64,000 nucleotides of DNA from positions 1 through 64,000 of the forward strand of contig NZ_RQXT01000016.1 in assembly GCF_003863365.1 (NCBI RefSeq). The letters are read 5' to 3'. The stretch is from Mesorhizobium tamadayense. Its GTDB lineage: Bacteria; Pseudomonadota; Alphaproteobacteria; Rhizobiales; Rhizobiaceae. The position numbers and the translations under genes are program-made. The notes under the pieces are model-generated. The model did no database searches. It was not told the DNA's origin and saw nothing but the letters and a program-made list of their open reading frames with translations. Below, piece by piece: positions 8,534 through 15,726 of this stretch. Position 1 is the first letter of the stretch. The number at the start of each line of letters is the position of its first letter.

Positions 8534-9549
8534 CGCTGCCCGCCGGCACCGATGCCGTCCGCCAGTCGCTGGCAAGCTTCCGCCAGGAGCGCGAGGCCGA
8601 CTGGAAGGCGTTCGAAGCGCTGCTTGCCCGCGTCGAAAAACGCGCGCCGCGCGCGCTGTCGGAAGACGAGCTGCTGTCGCTGCCGCTCCTCTACCGCTCG
8701 GCGCTGTCCTCGCTTTCGGTGGCGCGCGCGACCTCGCTCGACAGCGCGCTGATCGCCTATCTCGAAGCGCTCTGCCTGCGCGGTTATTTTTACCTCTATG
8801 GTGCGCGGCGGAGCTTGAGAACCCGCGTCGGCGATTTCTTCCTGCGCGACTGGCCGGCGGCGATCCGCGACCTGTGGCGCGAGGTGTGGGTGTCGGTCGG
8901 CTTGACGGTTGTCGGCGCCATTGCCGGCTACTGGCTGGTCGCCTCCGACAAGCACTGGTACGACGCCATCATCGCGCCGAGCCTTGCCGGCGGGCGCAAT
9001 CCGGATTCGTCGGCCGAGACGCTGCGCAGCGTGCTTTACGGCGATGGCGGCGGCCATTTTCTCTCGGGCTTCGCCGCCTATCTCTTCACGCACAACACTC
9101 AAGTCTCGATCCTGGCCTTCGCGCTCGGCTTCGCCTTCGCGGTGCCCAGCGTGCTGATCATCCTGATGAATGGCTGCATGCTTGGCGCCATCTTCCAGAT
9201 CTATGCCGCCAAGGGGCTCGGCTTCGAGCTCGGCGGCTGGCTGTCGATCCACGGCACGACGGAACTGTTCGCGATCGCCATCGCGGGTGCTGCCGGCATG
9301 CGCATCGGCACCAGCATCGCCTTTCCCGGCGAGCTGACGCGCATGGCGGCGGCAGCCCAAGCCGGGCGCGTGGCGGCAACCGCCATGGTCGGCGTCGCGG
9401 TGATGCTGTTGTTTGCGGGCCTGCTCGAAGGCATCGGCCGGCAGACCATCACCGGCGACGTCGCCCGCTATTCGATCGGCGGCGGCATGCTGACGCTCTG
9501 GATCTGTTACTTCTACCTGTTCCGGATGGTGCGGCATGGCAACGGCTAG
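8530..9549 (+). CDS. Stage II sporulation protein M (SpoIIM)-like integral membrane protein
   Basis: 339 residues, starting with an ATGA overlap with the DUF58 stop. The first 100 residues are helical and charged (RQEREADWKAFEALLARVEK). About six hydrophobic segments follow from residue 118 on, including NGCMLGAIFQIYAAKGLG and a GWLSIHGTTELFAIAIAGAAG segment, which are the conserved SpoIIM/DUF95 signature. In Bacillus, SpoIIM belongs to a peptidoglycan-remodelling complex. Proteobacterial versions are not sporulation proteins and their role is unknown. Its place after MoxR and DUF58 and before RDD is a recurrent gene order. Confidence 0.88.
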   Translation: MTLPAGTDAVRQSLASFRQEREADWKAFEALLARVEKRAPRALSEDELLSLPLLYRSALSSLSVARATSLDSALIAYLEALCLRGYFYLYGARRSLRTRVGDFFLRDWPAAIRDLWREVWVSVGLTVVGAIAGYWLVASDKHWYDAIIAPSLAGGRNPDSSAETLRSVLYGDGGGHFLSGFAAYLFTHNTQVSILAFALGFAFAVPSVLIILMNGCMLGAIFQIYAAKGLGFELGGWLSIHGTTELFAIAIAGAAGMRIGTSIAFPGELTRMAAAAQAGRVAATAMVGVAVMLLFAGLLEGIGRQTITGDVARYSIGGGMLTLWICYFYLFRMVRHGNG

Positions 9550-10393
9550 GAACCCGGCCGCGCTCGTACGCCCGCTGGTCACGCCGGAGGGCGTGGACCT
9601 GCGCGTGAAGCTGGCGGATGCCGGCACGCGGGCTTCCGGTTTCCTGCTCGACGTGGTGATCATCATCGTCGCCGCGGTCGTTGTCAGCCTCGTCGCGATC
9701 TTCGGGCTGGGCGGGCTTGGCGTGCAGGAAGCGGAACCGCTGTTCATCGTCTGGATCATCTTCATCTTCCTGCTGCGCAACGTCTATTTCATCGCCTTCG
9801 AGGCGGGGCGGCGGGCCGCGACACCCGGCAAGCGCATGGTTGGCATCCTCGTTGCTTCGCGCAGCGGCGCGGGGCTCACCCTTGATCAGGTCATCGCGCG
9901 CAATCTGATGCGCGAGATCGAGGTCTTCCTGCCGCTGTCGATCCTCGCCGCGCGCGGCGGCGCGGGCGTCGCCGACACGCTGTCGACGATTTTCGGCCTA
10001 GTATGGGCGCTGCTGTTCTCGGTGTTTCCGCTGTTCAACCGCGACCGGCTGCGGATCGGCGACCTGCTTGCGGGAACCTGGGTGGTCGAGGCGCCGAAAG
10101 TGGCGCTGGTCGAGGACCTTTCGCTACGCAAGGACCGGGTCGCGGCCCGCTTCAGCGCTGCGCAGCTCGACGCCTATGGCATTGCCGAGCTGCACAAGCT
10201 GGAGGAGGTGCTGCGCCGCGACGACTATTTCGCGATGAAAGCGGTGGCGGAAACGATCGGCCGCAAGATCGGCGCAAAGGTCGAGCCGGTCGATTCAAAG
10301 GCCTTCCTTACCGCCTATTACGGCGAGCTCAGGGCGCATCTCGAACGCAAGCTGCTGCTCGGGAATCGGAAAGCGGATAAATACGCGCGTTGA
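9536..10393 (+). CDS. RDD family membrane protein
   Basis: 285 residues, overlapping the SpoIIM-like gene by 14 bp. The N-terminal two thirds has the RDD pattern: an Arg near the start of helix 1 (TRASGFLLDVVIIIVAAVVV), a second helix near 70-85, and a third after LMREIEVF, ending with FNRDRLRIGDLLAGTWVV. The RDD name refers to conserved Arg and Asp residues in the helices. Some RDD proteins have been implicated in ion transport. A soluble C-terminal tail of about 90 residues (ISEL-type helices, EEVLRRDDYFAMKAVAETIG) is an addition. It is the last gene of the operon, followed by a palindromic repeat. Confidence 0.87.
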   Translation: MATARNPAALVRPLVTPEGVDLRVKLADAGTRASGFLLDVVIIIVAAVVVSLVAIFGLGGLGVQEAEPLFIVWIIFIFLLRNVYFIAFEAGRRAATPGKRMVGILVASRSGAGLTLDQVIARNLMREIEVFLPLSILAARGGAGVADTLSTIFGLVWALLFSVFPLFNRDRLRIGDLLAGTWVVEAPKVALVEDLSLRKDRVAARFSAAQLDAYGIAELHKLEEVLRRDDYFAMKAVAETIGRKIGAKVEPVDSKAFLTAYYGELRAHLERKLLLGNRKADKYAR

Positions 10394-10425
10394 GCCAAGA
10401 CCCTGGCGATTTCCTGGAAACGTCA

Positions 10426-10600
10426 GCGCTGCCCCTCATCCGCCTGCCGGCACCTTCTCCCCGTGAACGGGGAGAAGGTGGGCTGGCCGCAGCGCCGGCG
10501 CCAGTTCTGCGGCGCTGGCGGTTGGCAAAATCGCGTGCGACGGCGTCTTTCTCCCCGTCACTGTACGGGGAGAAATGCCCGGCAGGGCAAGGGGCAGCGC
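10426..10600. repeat. Compound palindromic intergenic repeat (family A, copy 1)
   Basis: Between the RDD gene and the lyxose isomerase-like gene lies a nested palindrome. The outer arms GCGCTGCCCCT and AGGGGCAGCGC flank two inner hairpins: 10451-10480, a perfect 14-bp stem around CTTCTCCCCGT, and 10548-10575. The words CCCTCATCC and CTTCTCCCC recur in three other gaps of this window. It may also terminate transcription from both sides, but its origin looks like a dispersed repeat. Confidence 0.75.
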
Positions 10601-10647
10601 CGGCTTACGATACTTGGATTTGGGTCGATTTTCTTAAGACCCTTCGC

Positions 10648-11334
10648 CTACCCCACCCACTTCTCGTAATCGGACACCAAGAGGTGCAGCGGCGCCACAT
10701 CCTCCTCGACATTCGAGAATCGGCCGATCGGGTCGCGGAAGACGTTGTCGGTGAGGTCGTCATTGACGGTCGAGACCTCGCCGATCAGCACGTCCTTGCC
10801 CTCGGCCCAGAAGGCGTGCCAGACGCCGGGCAGCAGCGTGACGCTCTGGCCTGGATCGAGCTTCAACAGCCCGCCGGCCGGCAATCTGTGGATGGTGCCG
10901 TCGACCGGCACCGACACCTCGGCCTTCGCATCGATGCCGCCGTCGCGATCGTGCATGAACAGTTCCAGCACCAGCTTGCCGCCGCCGCGGTTGATGATGT
11001 CCTCGGCTTTGATGTTGTGGCGGTGCATCGGCGACAGCTGGTCCTTGCGCGAGATCATGATCTTCTCGGCATAGAGCATGCCCATGCCGAGCTTCATGTC
11101 CTCGTAGCGGCCGTTGCGGACGGTGAACAGGAAGAGGCCGAGCTCATCGAACTTCTCCTGGCCGTAGTCGGTGATGTCCCAGCCGAGGCGCGAGGTGAAA
11201 ATGGCCTCCGAGTCCGCCTTGTGCGCCTTCATCTCTTCCGGCGACCAGTAGGCGAAGGGCGGCATGATGTAGCCGAACGAGCGGATGAAGGCGTCGGCTT
11301 CGCGGATGATTTCGTTGATTTTAGAGCGCTTCAT
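10648..11334 (-). CDS. D-lyxose ketol-isomerase family protein (DUF1498, cupin)
   Basis: 228 residues from an ATG preceded by AAGGAAGAA. The frame is open much further upstream but without plausible coding. The protein has a cupin core with probable metal ligands in SPMHRHNIKAEDIINRGGG (two His), a downstream E/H region ending PGVWHAFWAEGKDVLIGEVS, and an N-terminal helical arm with PPFAYWSPEEM. Known members (D-lyxose isomerases of this cupin family) interconvert D-lyxose and D-xylulose using Mn. The assignment to this family is good. The true sugar substrate here is inferred only. It is divergent from a PLP enzyme gene. Confidence 0.82.
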   Translation of the reverse strand: MKRSKINEIIREADAFIRSFGYIMPPFAYWSPEEMKAHKADSEAIFTSRLGWDITDYGQEKFDELGLFLFTVRNGRYEDMKLGMGMLYAEKIMISRKDQLSPMHRHNIKAEDIINRGGGKLVLELFMHDRDGGIDAKAEVSVPVDGTIHRLPAGGLLKLDPGQSVTLLPGVWHAFWAEGKDVLIGEVSTVNDDLTDNVFRDPIGRFSNVEEDVAPLHLLVSDYEKWVG

Positions 11335-11478
11335 GGGTGTTCTTCCTTCCGGCCGCTGCCTGCTGACATCTGCCCATCCGAATAGCCCAATGCCGGTCCG
11401 CTGTCGACGCAAACTGACGGCTCTGGCCCGTGACATCCAGCCGGATCGGGCCCATAAACCACCCGGTTTTGATTTTAC

Positions 11479-11523
11479 GCATGTCTTTGTTCCGCAACCG
11501 GTTCCCGCTTTCGGGAGACATGC
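11479..11523. repeat. Short palindromic repeat (family D, copy 1)
   Basis: The ends GCATGTCT and AGACATGC are perfect inverted repeats around CAACCGGTTCCCGCTTTCGG. The layout (gcatg.. arms, AACCGG centre, CTTTCGGG) resembles the larger element at 62794-62853. It lies in the 200-bp divergent spacer before the PLP-enzyme gene, so it could also carry a regulatory site. The rest of the spacer shows nothing recognisable. Confidence 0.5.
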
Positions 11524-11541
11524 CTTAGAACGGTGATTTTC

Positions 11542-12600
11542 ATGCCAAGCATAGACGACCTCGACACGCCGGCGATCCTGATCGATGCGGCCCGCGCCGA
11601 AGCGAACATCAAACGCGCGCAGGCGCATGCCGACGCGCATGGGCTGATGCTCAGGCCGCATATCAAGACTCACAAGCTGCCCTACTGGGCGAAGAAGCAG
11701 GTCGCGGCCGGCGCCGTAGGCATCACCTGCCAGAAGATCGGCGAGGCCGAGGTCATGGCCGATGCCGGGCTGGCCGACATTTTTCTCCCTTACAACATCC
11801 TTGGCCGCGCCAAGCTGGAGCGGCTGAAGGCGCTGCATGGGCGCGTCACGCTCTCGGTGACGGCGGACAGCCATGAGACGCTGCAAGGGCTTGCAGCGAC
11901 CTTCACCGATGCCGGCCATCCGCTGCCGGTGCTGGTCGAATGCGACACTGGCATGGGCCGCTGCGGCGTGCAGAGCCCGGCCGAGGCGATTGCGCTGGCG
12001 AAGGCGATCAACCGGGCCAAGGGCCTCAACTTCGGCGGGCTGATGACCTATCCGGCCGCGGGGCATGCCGCCGACGCGGAGGCATGGCTGAGGACTGCGC
12101 GCAACGCGCTTGCAGTTGAAGGGCTTGAATGCGAGCGCATCTCCAGCGGCGGCACGCCGGACATGTGGCGTTCGGGCGAGGACAGCGTCGTCACCGAATA
12201 CCGGCCCGGCACCTACATCTATTTCGACCGCTACCAGGTCGCCAAAGGCGTCGGCACGCTCGACGATTGCGCGCTGACCGTGCTCGCCACCGTGGTGAGC
12301 CACCCGACGCCGACCCGCGCCATCCTCGACAGCGGCAGCAAGGCGCTGTCCTCCGACACGCTCGGGCTTCCCGATTTCGGCGAATTGCTGGGTGTGCCCG
12401 GCGCCCGGGTGACGAGCCTCAGCGAAGAGCACGGCAACGTCACGCTTTCAGACGGTGCCAAGCTTCGCATCGGCGAGCGCGTGCGCGTCGTTCCCGACCA
12501 TTGCTGCGTGGTGACGAACCTGTTCGACCAGGTGCATCTGATCGACGGCGACAATGTGCTGGAAACGCTGCCTGTGGCGGCGCGCGGGCGGATGGGGTGA
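11542..12600 (+). CDS. D-threonine aldolase / D-serine dehydratase-type PLP enzyme (alanine racemase N-fold)
   Basis: 352 residues from the ATG at 11542. A GTG 9 bp earlier is possible. The N-terminal half is a PLP barrel of the alanine racemase type with the PLP lysine in RPHIKTHK near residue 50. The C-terminal domain has EEHGN near 290 and VPDHCC near 315, the His and Cys that bind the catalytic divalent metal in D-threonine aldolase and eukaryotic-type D-serine dehydratase (DSD1). It should cleave or dehydrate a D-hydroxy amino acid, or a close relative such as 3-hydroxyaspartate. It converges on ccmC with a 3-bp gap. Confidence 0.86.
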   Translation: MPSIDDLDTPAILIDAARAEANIKRAQAHADAHGLMLRPHIKTHKLPYWAKKQVAAGAVGITCQKIGEAEVMADAGLADIFLPYNILGRAKLERLKALHGRVTLSVTADSHETLQGLAATFTDAGHPLPVLVECDTGMGRCGVQSPAEAIALAKAINRAKGLNFGGLMTYPAAGHAADAEAWLRTARNALAVEGLECERISSGGTPDMWRSGEDSVVTEYRPGTYIYFDRYQVAKGVGTLDDCALTVLATVVSHPTPTRAILDSGSKALSSDTLGLPDFGELLGVPGARVTSLSEEHGNVTLSDGAKLRIGERVRVVPDHCCVVTNLFDQVHLIDGDNVLETLPVAARGRMG

Positions 12601-12603
12601 CGC

Positions 12604-13362
12604 CTACTGCCGCTCCGCCTGCCGCGCCGCAACCCTGCGCATCGCGGTCACACGGCGGCGGAAGATCTCCGTGCGCATCGACATCAGGTGCAGCGCGAAG
12701 AACAGCACCGTGAAGCCGAGCGCCATAACCGCGAGCGGCCACAGCATCGAGGGGTCGATGGTCGGGCCGCCGAGCCGGAACACCGACGCCGGCTGGTGCA
12801 ACGTGTTCCACCAGTCGACCGAGAATTTGATGATCGGGATGTTGATGAAGCCGACCAGGGTGATGATGGCGGCGGCCCAGGCGGCCCTGCCGGCATCATC
12901 CAGCGCGCGCGTCAGCGCGATGATGCCGAGATACATCAGGAAGAGCACGAAGACCGAGGTCAGCCGCGCGTCCCACACCCACCAGGTGCCCCACATCGGC
13001 TTGCCCCAGATGGAACCGGTTATCAGCGCAAGCGCCGTGAAGGTGGCGCCGATCGGCGCGGCCGATTTCAGCGCCACGTCGGCCAGCGGATGGCGCCAGA
13101 CCAGCGTGCCGAGTGCTGCGATCGCCATGATCGTGTAGCACATCATGGCGAGCCAGGCGAAAGGCACGTGGATATACATGATGCGCACCGTGATGCCCTG
13201 CTGGAAATCCTCCGGCGCGGTGAAGCTCATATAGAGGCCGGCGGCAAGCAGGGTCGCCGCGATCGCCGCCAGCCATGGAATGACCTTGTCCGCCAGCCCG
13301 ACAAAGCGCGTTGGATTGGCGAGATCGGTCAAGCCGGCGAGGCGTGAGGTGGTGTCGCTCAT
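12604..13362 (-). CDS. ccmC: Heme exporter protein CcmC (cytochrome c maturation)
   Basis: 252 residues with six hydrophobic segments. The tryptophan-rich WWD signature is clear at about 125-135 (WGTWWVWDARLTS), with periplasmic loop His residues in MYIHVPFAW (about 64) and NTLHQPASVF (about 188) that hold heme. CcmC hands heme to CcmE in the periplasm during c-type cytochrome maturation. It is normally inside a ccmABCDG operon, but here neither ccmB upstream nor ccmD downstream is present: the downstream neighbour is convergent and the upstream one is ndvA. This is either a displaced single ccmC or a second copy. Confidence 0.93.
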   Translation of the reverse strand: MSDTTSRLAGLTDLANPTRFVGLADKVIPWLAAIAATLLAAGLYMSFTAPEDFQQGITVRIMYIHVPFAWLAMMCYTIMAIAALGTLVWRHPLADVALKSAAPIGATFTALALITGSIWGKPMWGTWWVWDARLTSVFVLFLMYLGIIALTRALDDAGRAAWAAAIITLVGFINIPIIKFSVDWWNTLHQPASVFRLGGPTIDPSMLWPLAVMALGFTVLFFALHLMSMRTEIFRRRVTAMRRVAARQAERQ

Positions 13363-13412
13363 GCCGACCTAAATAGACCGGCAATGTGTCGGGGGCAATC
13401 GAGTGGTTGTCG

Positions 13413-13576
13413 CACCTCTCCCTTCTCCCTGGTGGGTGGATCGGCGCGCAGCGCCGAGACGGATGAGGGGTGTTGGAAGGAATGAGGCGGCGGCGATTTA
13501 AAACATGTTGCCAAGCTGGAACACCCATCATCCGGCCGCTTCGCGGCCACCTTCTCCCACAGGGGGAGAAGGCAGA
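13413..13576. repeat. Compound palindromic intergenic repeat (family A, copy 2)
   Basis: The spacer between ccmC and ndvA holds two related hairpin blocks in opposite orientation: 13413-13470 (CTCCCTTCTCCCT, GGATGAGGGGTGTTGGAA) and 13517-13576 (CTGGAACACCCATCATCC, GGCCGCTTCGCGGCC, CTTCTCCCACAGGGGGAGAAGG). The words match copy 1 and the copies at 32687 and 58486. The arms pair GGATGAGGGGTGTT with AACACCCATCATCC. Confidence 0.7.
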
Positions 13577-13584
13577 GGAGGAGC

Positions 13585-15354
13585 TTACGCCGCTTCGTTC
13601 ACCGTGCGGCTGAGGCGGCGAACCTCCTCGTCATTGAGCAGGCCGCCGGCGCGCAACAGGGATGCGAAGCGGCCGTTGCGCAGCGACAGCTCGGTGAAGC
13701 CGCCGAATTCGACCACCTTGCCCTTGTCCATGAACACGACCAGGTCGGCGTCGCGGACGGTGGTGAGACGGTGGGCGATGATGAAGGTGGTGCGGTCGCG
13801 GCGCAGCTCGTCGATCGCCTCCTTGACCCGGTCCTCGGTCTCGACGTCGAGCGCGCTGGTCGCCTCGTCGAGCACCAGGATTGGCGCATCCTTCAGCACG
13901 GCGCGGGCAATGGCGATGCGCTGGCGCTCGCCGCCCGAAAGCTGGCCGCCGCGCTCGCCGACGACGGTGTCGTAGCCGCCGCTCTTGGCGAGGATGAAAT
14001 CCTGCGCGGCGGCGGCATTGGCGGCGGCGTGGATCTCGTCATTGCTCGCATCGGCGCGGCCGACACGGATGTTGTCCTCGATCGAACGGTTGAGCAGGCC
14101 GGCGTCCTGGAAGACGGTGGCGATCGCGTGCCGCAGGGACTTGCGGGTCACCATGCGGGTGTCGATGCCGTCGATCAGGATACGGCCGCTGGCCGGCGTG
14201 AAGACGCGCTGAAGCAAGTTGATGAGCGTCGTCTTGCCGGCGCCGGTCGGGCCGACGATGGCGACCGTCTTGCCGGCCGGCACTTCGAACGACACGTCGT
14301 CGATGCCGTGGCCGGAGTTGGCGAACTCGAAGCTGACATTCTCGAAGCGGACATGGCCGGTGACGTTGGTGAGCTCGCGCAGGCCATCGGGCTCGGCGGC
14401 ATCGGCGGCCGAATCCTCAAGACGATAGAAGTCCTCAAGCTTGGCGCGCGCCTCGGAGATCTGGTTGGCGAAATTCGACATCTGGTCGAGGCGGGCGATC
14501 AGCAGCGTGGCGAAGCCGGTGAAGGCGATCACGTCGCCGACGCGCAGCTGGCCGTTGGTGACGAGATAGGCGCCGATCAGGAGCACGATCATCATCGAGA
14601 TGGTCGAGGACAGCCGATGCAGCGCATTAGCGAGCGCCCACCAGTCGAGCACGGGGTTCTGCGCGTCGAGCAGGTTCTTGACGTAGCGCTTCAGCGTCGC
14701 GGTCTCATGGCCGATGCGGTTGTAGCTCTGCAGCACGGCGACGTTGCTGACGGAGTCGGTCACATGGGCGAACACGGTATGGTAGTGGCGCTCGACAGCC
14801 GCCTGCCCCGCCTTGGTGCGGCGCATGACCAGCCGGCCGATGCCGAGATAAAGCGCGCCGAGGCCGAGCAGCACCATCGACATGCGGATGTCCATGGAGA
14901 GCGCGGTCGGGATCAGCAGCACCAGCGCGACGACCGTCGATAAATGCTGGCGCATGAATTCGAGCCAAAGGCTGAACAGCGTCTCGACGGCGCGCAGCAG
15001 CGTGTGCAGCGAATTGGAAGTGCCGCGCTGGTGATGCCAGGCAAGCGGCATGGTGATGACGCGCTCGAAGGATTCGCAGAGCACTTCCGAGCGGCGGGCA
15101 TGCGCGAAGCGGTCGGCGCCACGCGCTACCAGCACAAAGGCGGTGATGTTGAAGACGCCAAGCGCAGCCCAGACAGCGAGCGTGCCGAAAACCGAACCGT
15201 GGTTCGAGATGGCATCGATCACCCGGCCGAAGAGGATCGGCTCGAGTATTGCGACCATGGCGAGCGCGACGTTGGCGCCGCAGATCAGCGCAACGCGCTT
15301 CTTGTCAGCCGCCAGATAACCCAGTGCTCGCCAGTAGATTTGCAGAAGTGACAC
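13585..15354 (-). CDS. ndvA: Cyclic beta-1,2-glucan ABC exporter NdvA/ChvA
   Basis: 589 residues from the GTG at 15354, preceded by GGCGGAG. The frame is open 30 codons further up, but this start gives SLLQIYWRALGYLAADKK, which aligns with the beginning of Sinorhizobium NdvA. An N-terminal six-helix exporter domain (about 15-310) includes the family-specific MPLAWHHQRGTSNSLHTLLR segment. The ATPase follows with Walker A GPTGAGKTT near 365-373, signature LSGGERQR near 470 and Walker B ILVLDEATSALD. It exports cyclic glucan to the periplasm, needed for osmoadaptation, motility and nodule or crown-gall formation. The ndvB synthase gene lies directly upstream on the same strand. Confidence 0.95.
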   Translation of the reverse strand: MSLLQIYWRALGYLAADKKRVALICGANVALAMVAILEPILFGRVIDAISNHGSVFGTLAVWAALGVFNITAFVLVARGADRFAHARRSEVLCESFERVITMPLAWHHQRGTSNSLHTLLRAVETLFSLWLEFMRQHLSTVVALVLLIPTALSMDIRMSMVLLGLGALYLGIGRLVMRRTKAGQAAVERHYHTVFAHVTDSVSNVAVLQSYNRIGHETATLKRYVKNLLDAQNPVLDWWALANALHRLSSTISMMIVLLIGAYLVTNGQLRVGDVIAFTGFATLLIARLDQMSNFANQISEARAKLEDFYRLEDSAADAAEPDGLRELTNVTGHVRFENVSFEFANSGHGIDDVSFEVPAGKTVAIVGPTGAGKTTLINLLQRVFTPASGRILIDGIDTRMVTRKSLRHAIATVFQDAGLLNRSIEDNIRVGRADASNDEIHAAANAAAAQDFILAKSGGYDTVVGERGGQLSGGERQRIAIARAVLKDAPILVLDEATSALDVETEDRVKEAIDELRRDRTTFIIAHRLTTVRDADLVVFMDKGKVVEFGGFTELSLRNGRFASLLRAGGLLNDEEVRRLSRTVNEAA

Positions 15355-15726
15355 TTCAGCTACTCCGCCAAACTCTTGTTCGTGCTCAATTCCGGAATTG
15401 TGCACCGCAGCATTCTTTGACACGTACCGGTTAACGCGTCGCAAAACAATGCCCGTCTATCGCTTACGTTCCCACTTCGCGAACAAAAGATGACGACGGT
15501 GCGAAATCTGACGTGATCACCTAACGATTTGAGATAAAAGGTGAAATGTCAGCCTTGCGGCAAAATAATGGCAGCTGCTTTGCGCTGCCACATTTTTAAT
15601 CACAAGGCGCTTGCTTAGTCGGAGCTAAAGGAGCTTAGAGGCGTTGCCCGGCATCATTGCCAAGTAAAACGCCAAGCTTGGCCGCGCATCCCGGAGGACG
15701 CGAGCCTGTAAGCCAAGCCTTTGATT
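15355..15726 (-). promoter_or_regulatory. 372-bp ndvB-ndvA intergenic region, ndvA leader
   Basis: This stretch is more AT-rich than its neighbours and has no convincing gene on either strand. Reading leftward it follows the ndvB stop and precedes ndvA, so it probably carries an ndvA promoter. A hairpin at 15570-15589 (GGCAGC stem, 8-base loop) is followed on the minus strand by ATTATTTTG, a weak terminator-like end for ndvB. An open frame of about 30 codons before the ndvA GTG is probably non-coding. Confidence 0.4.
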
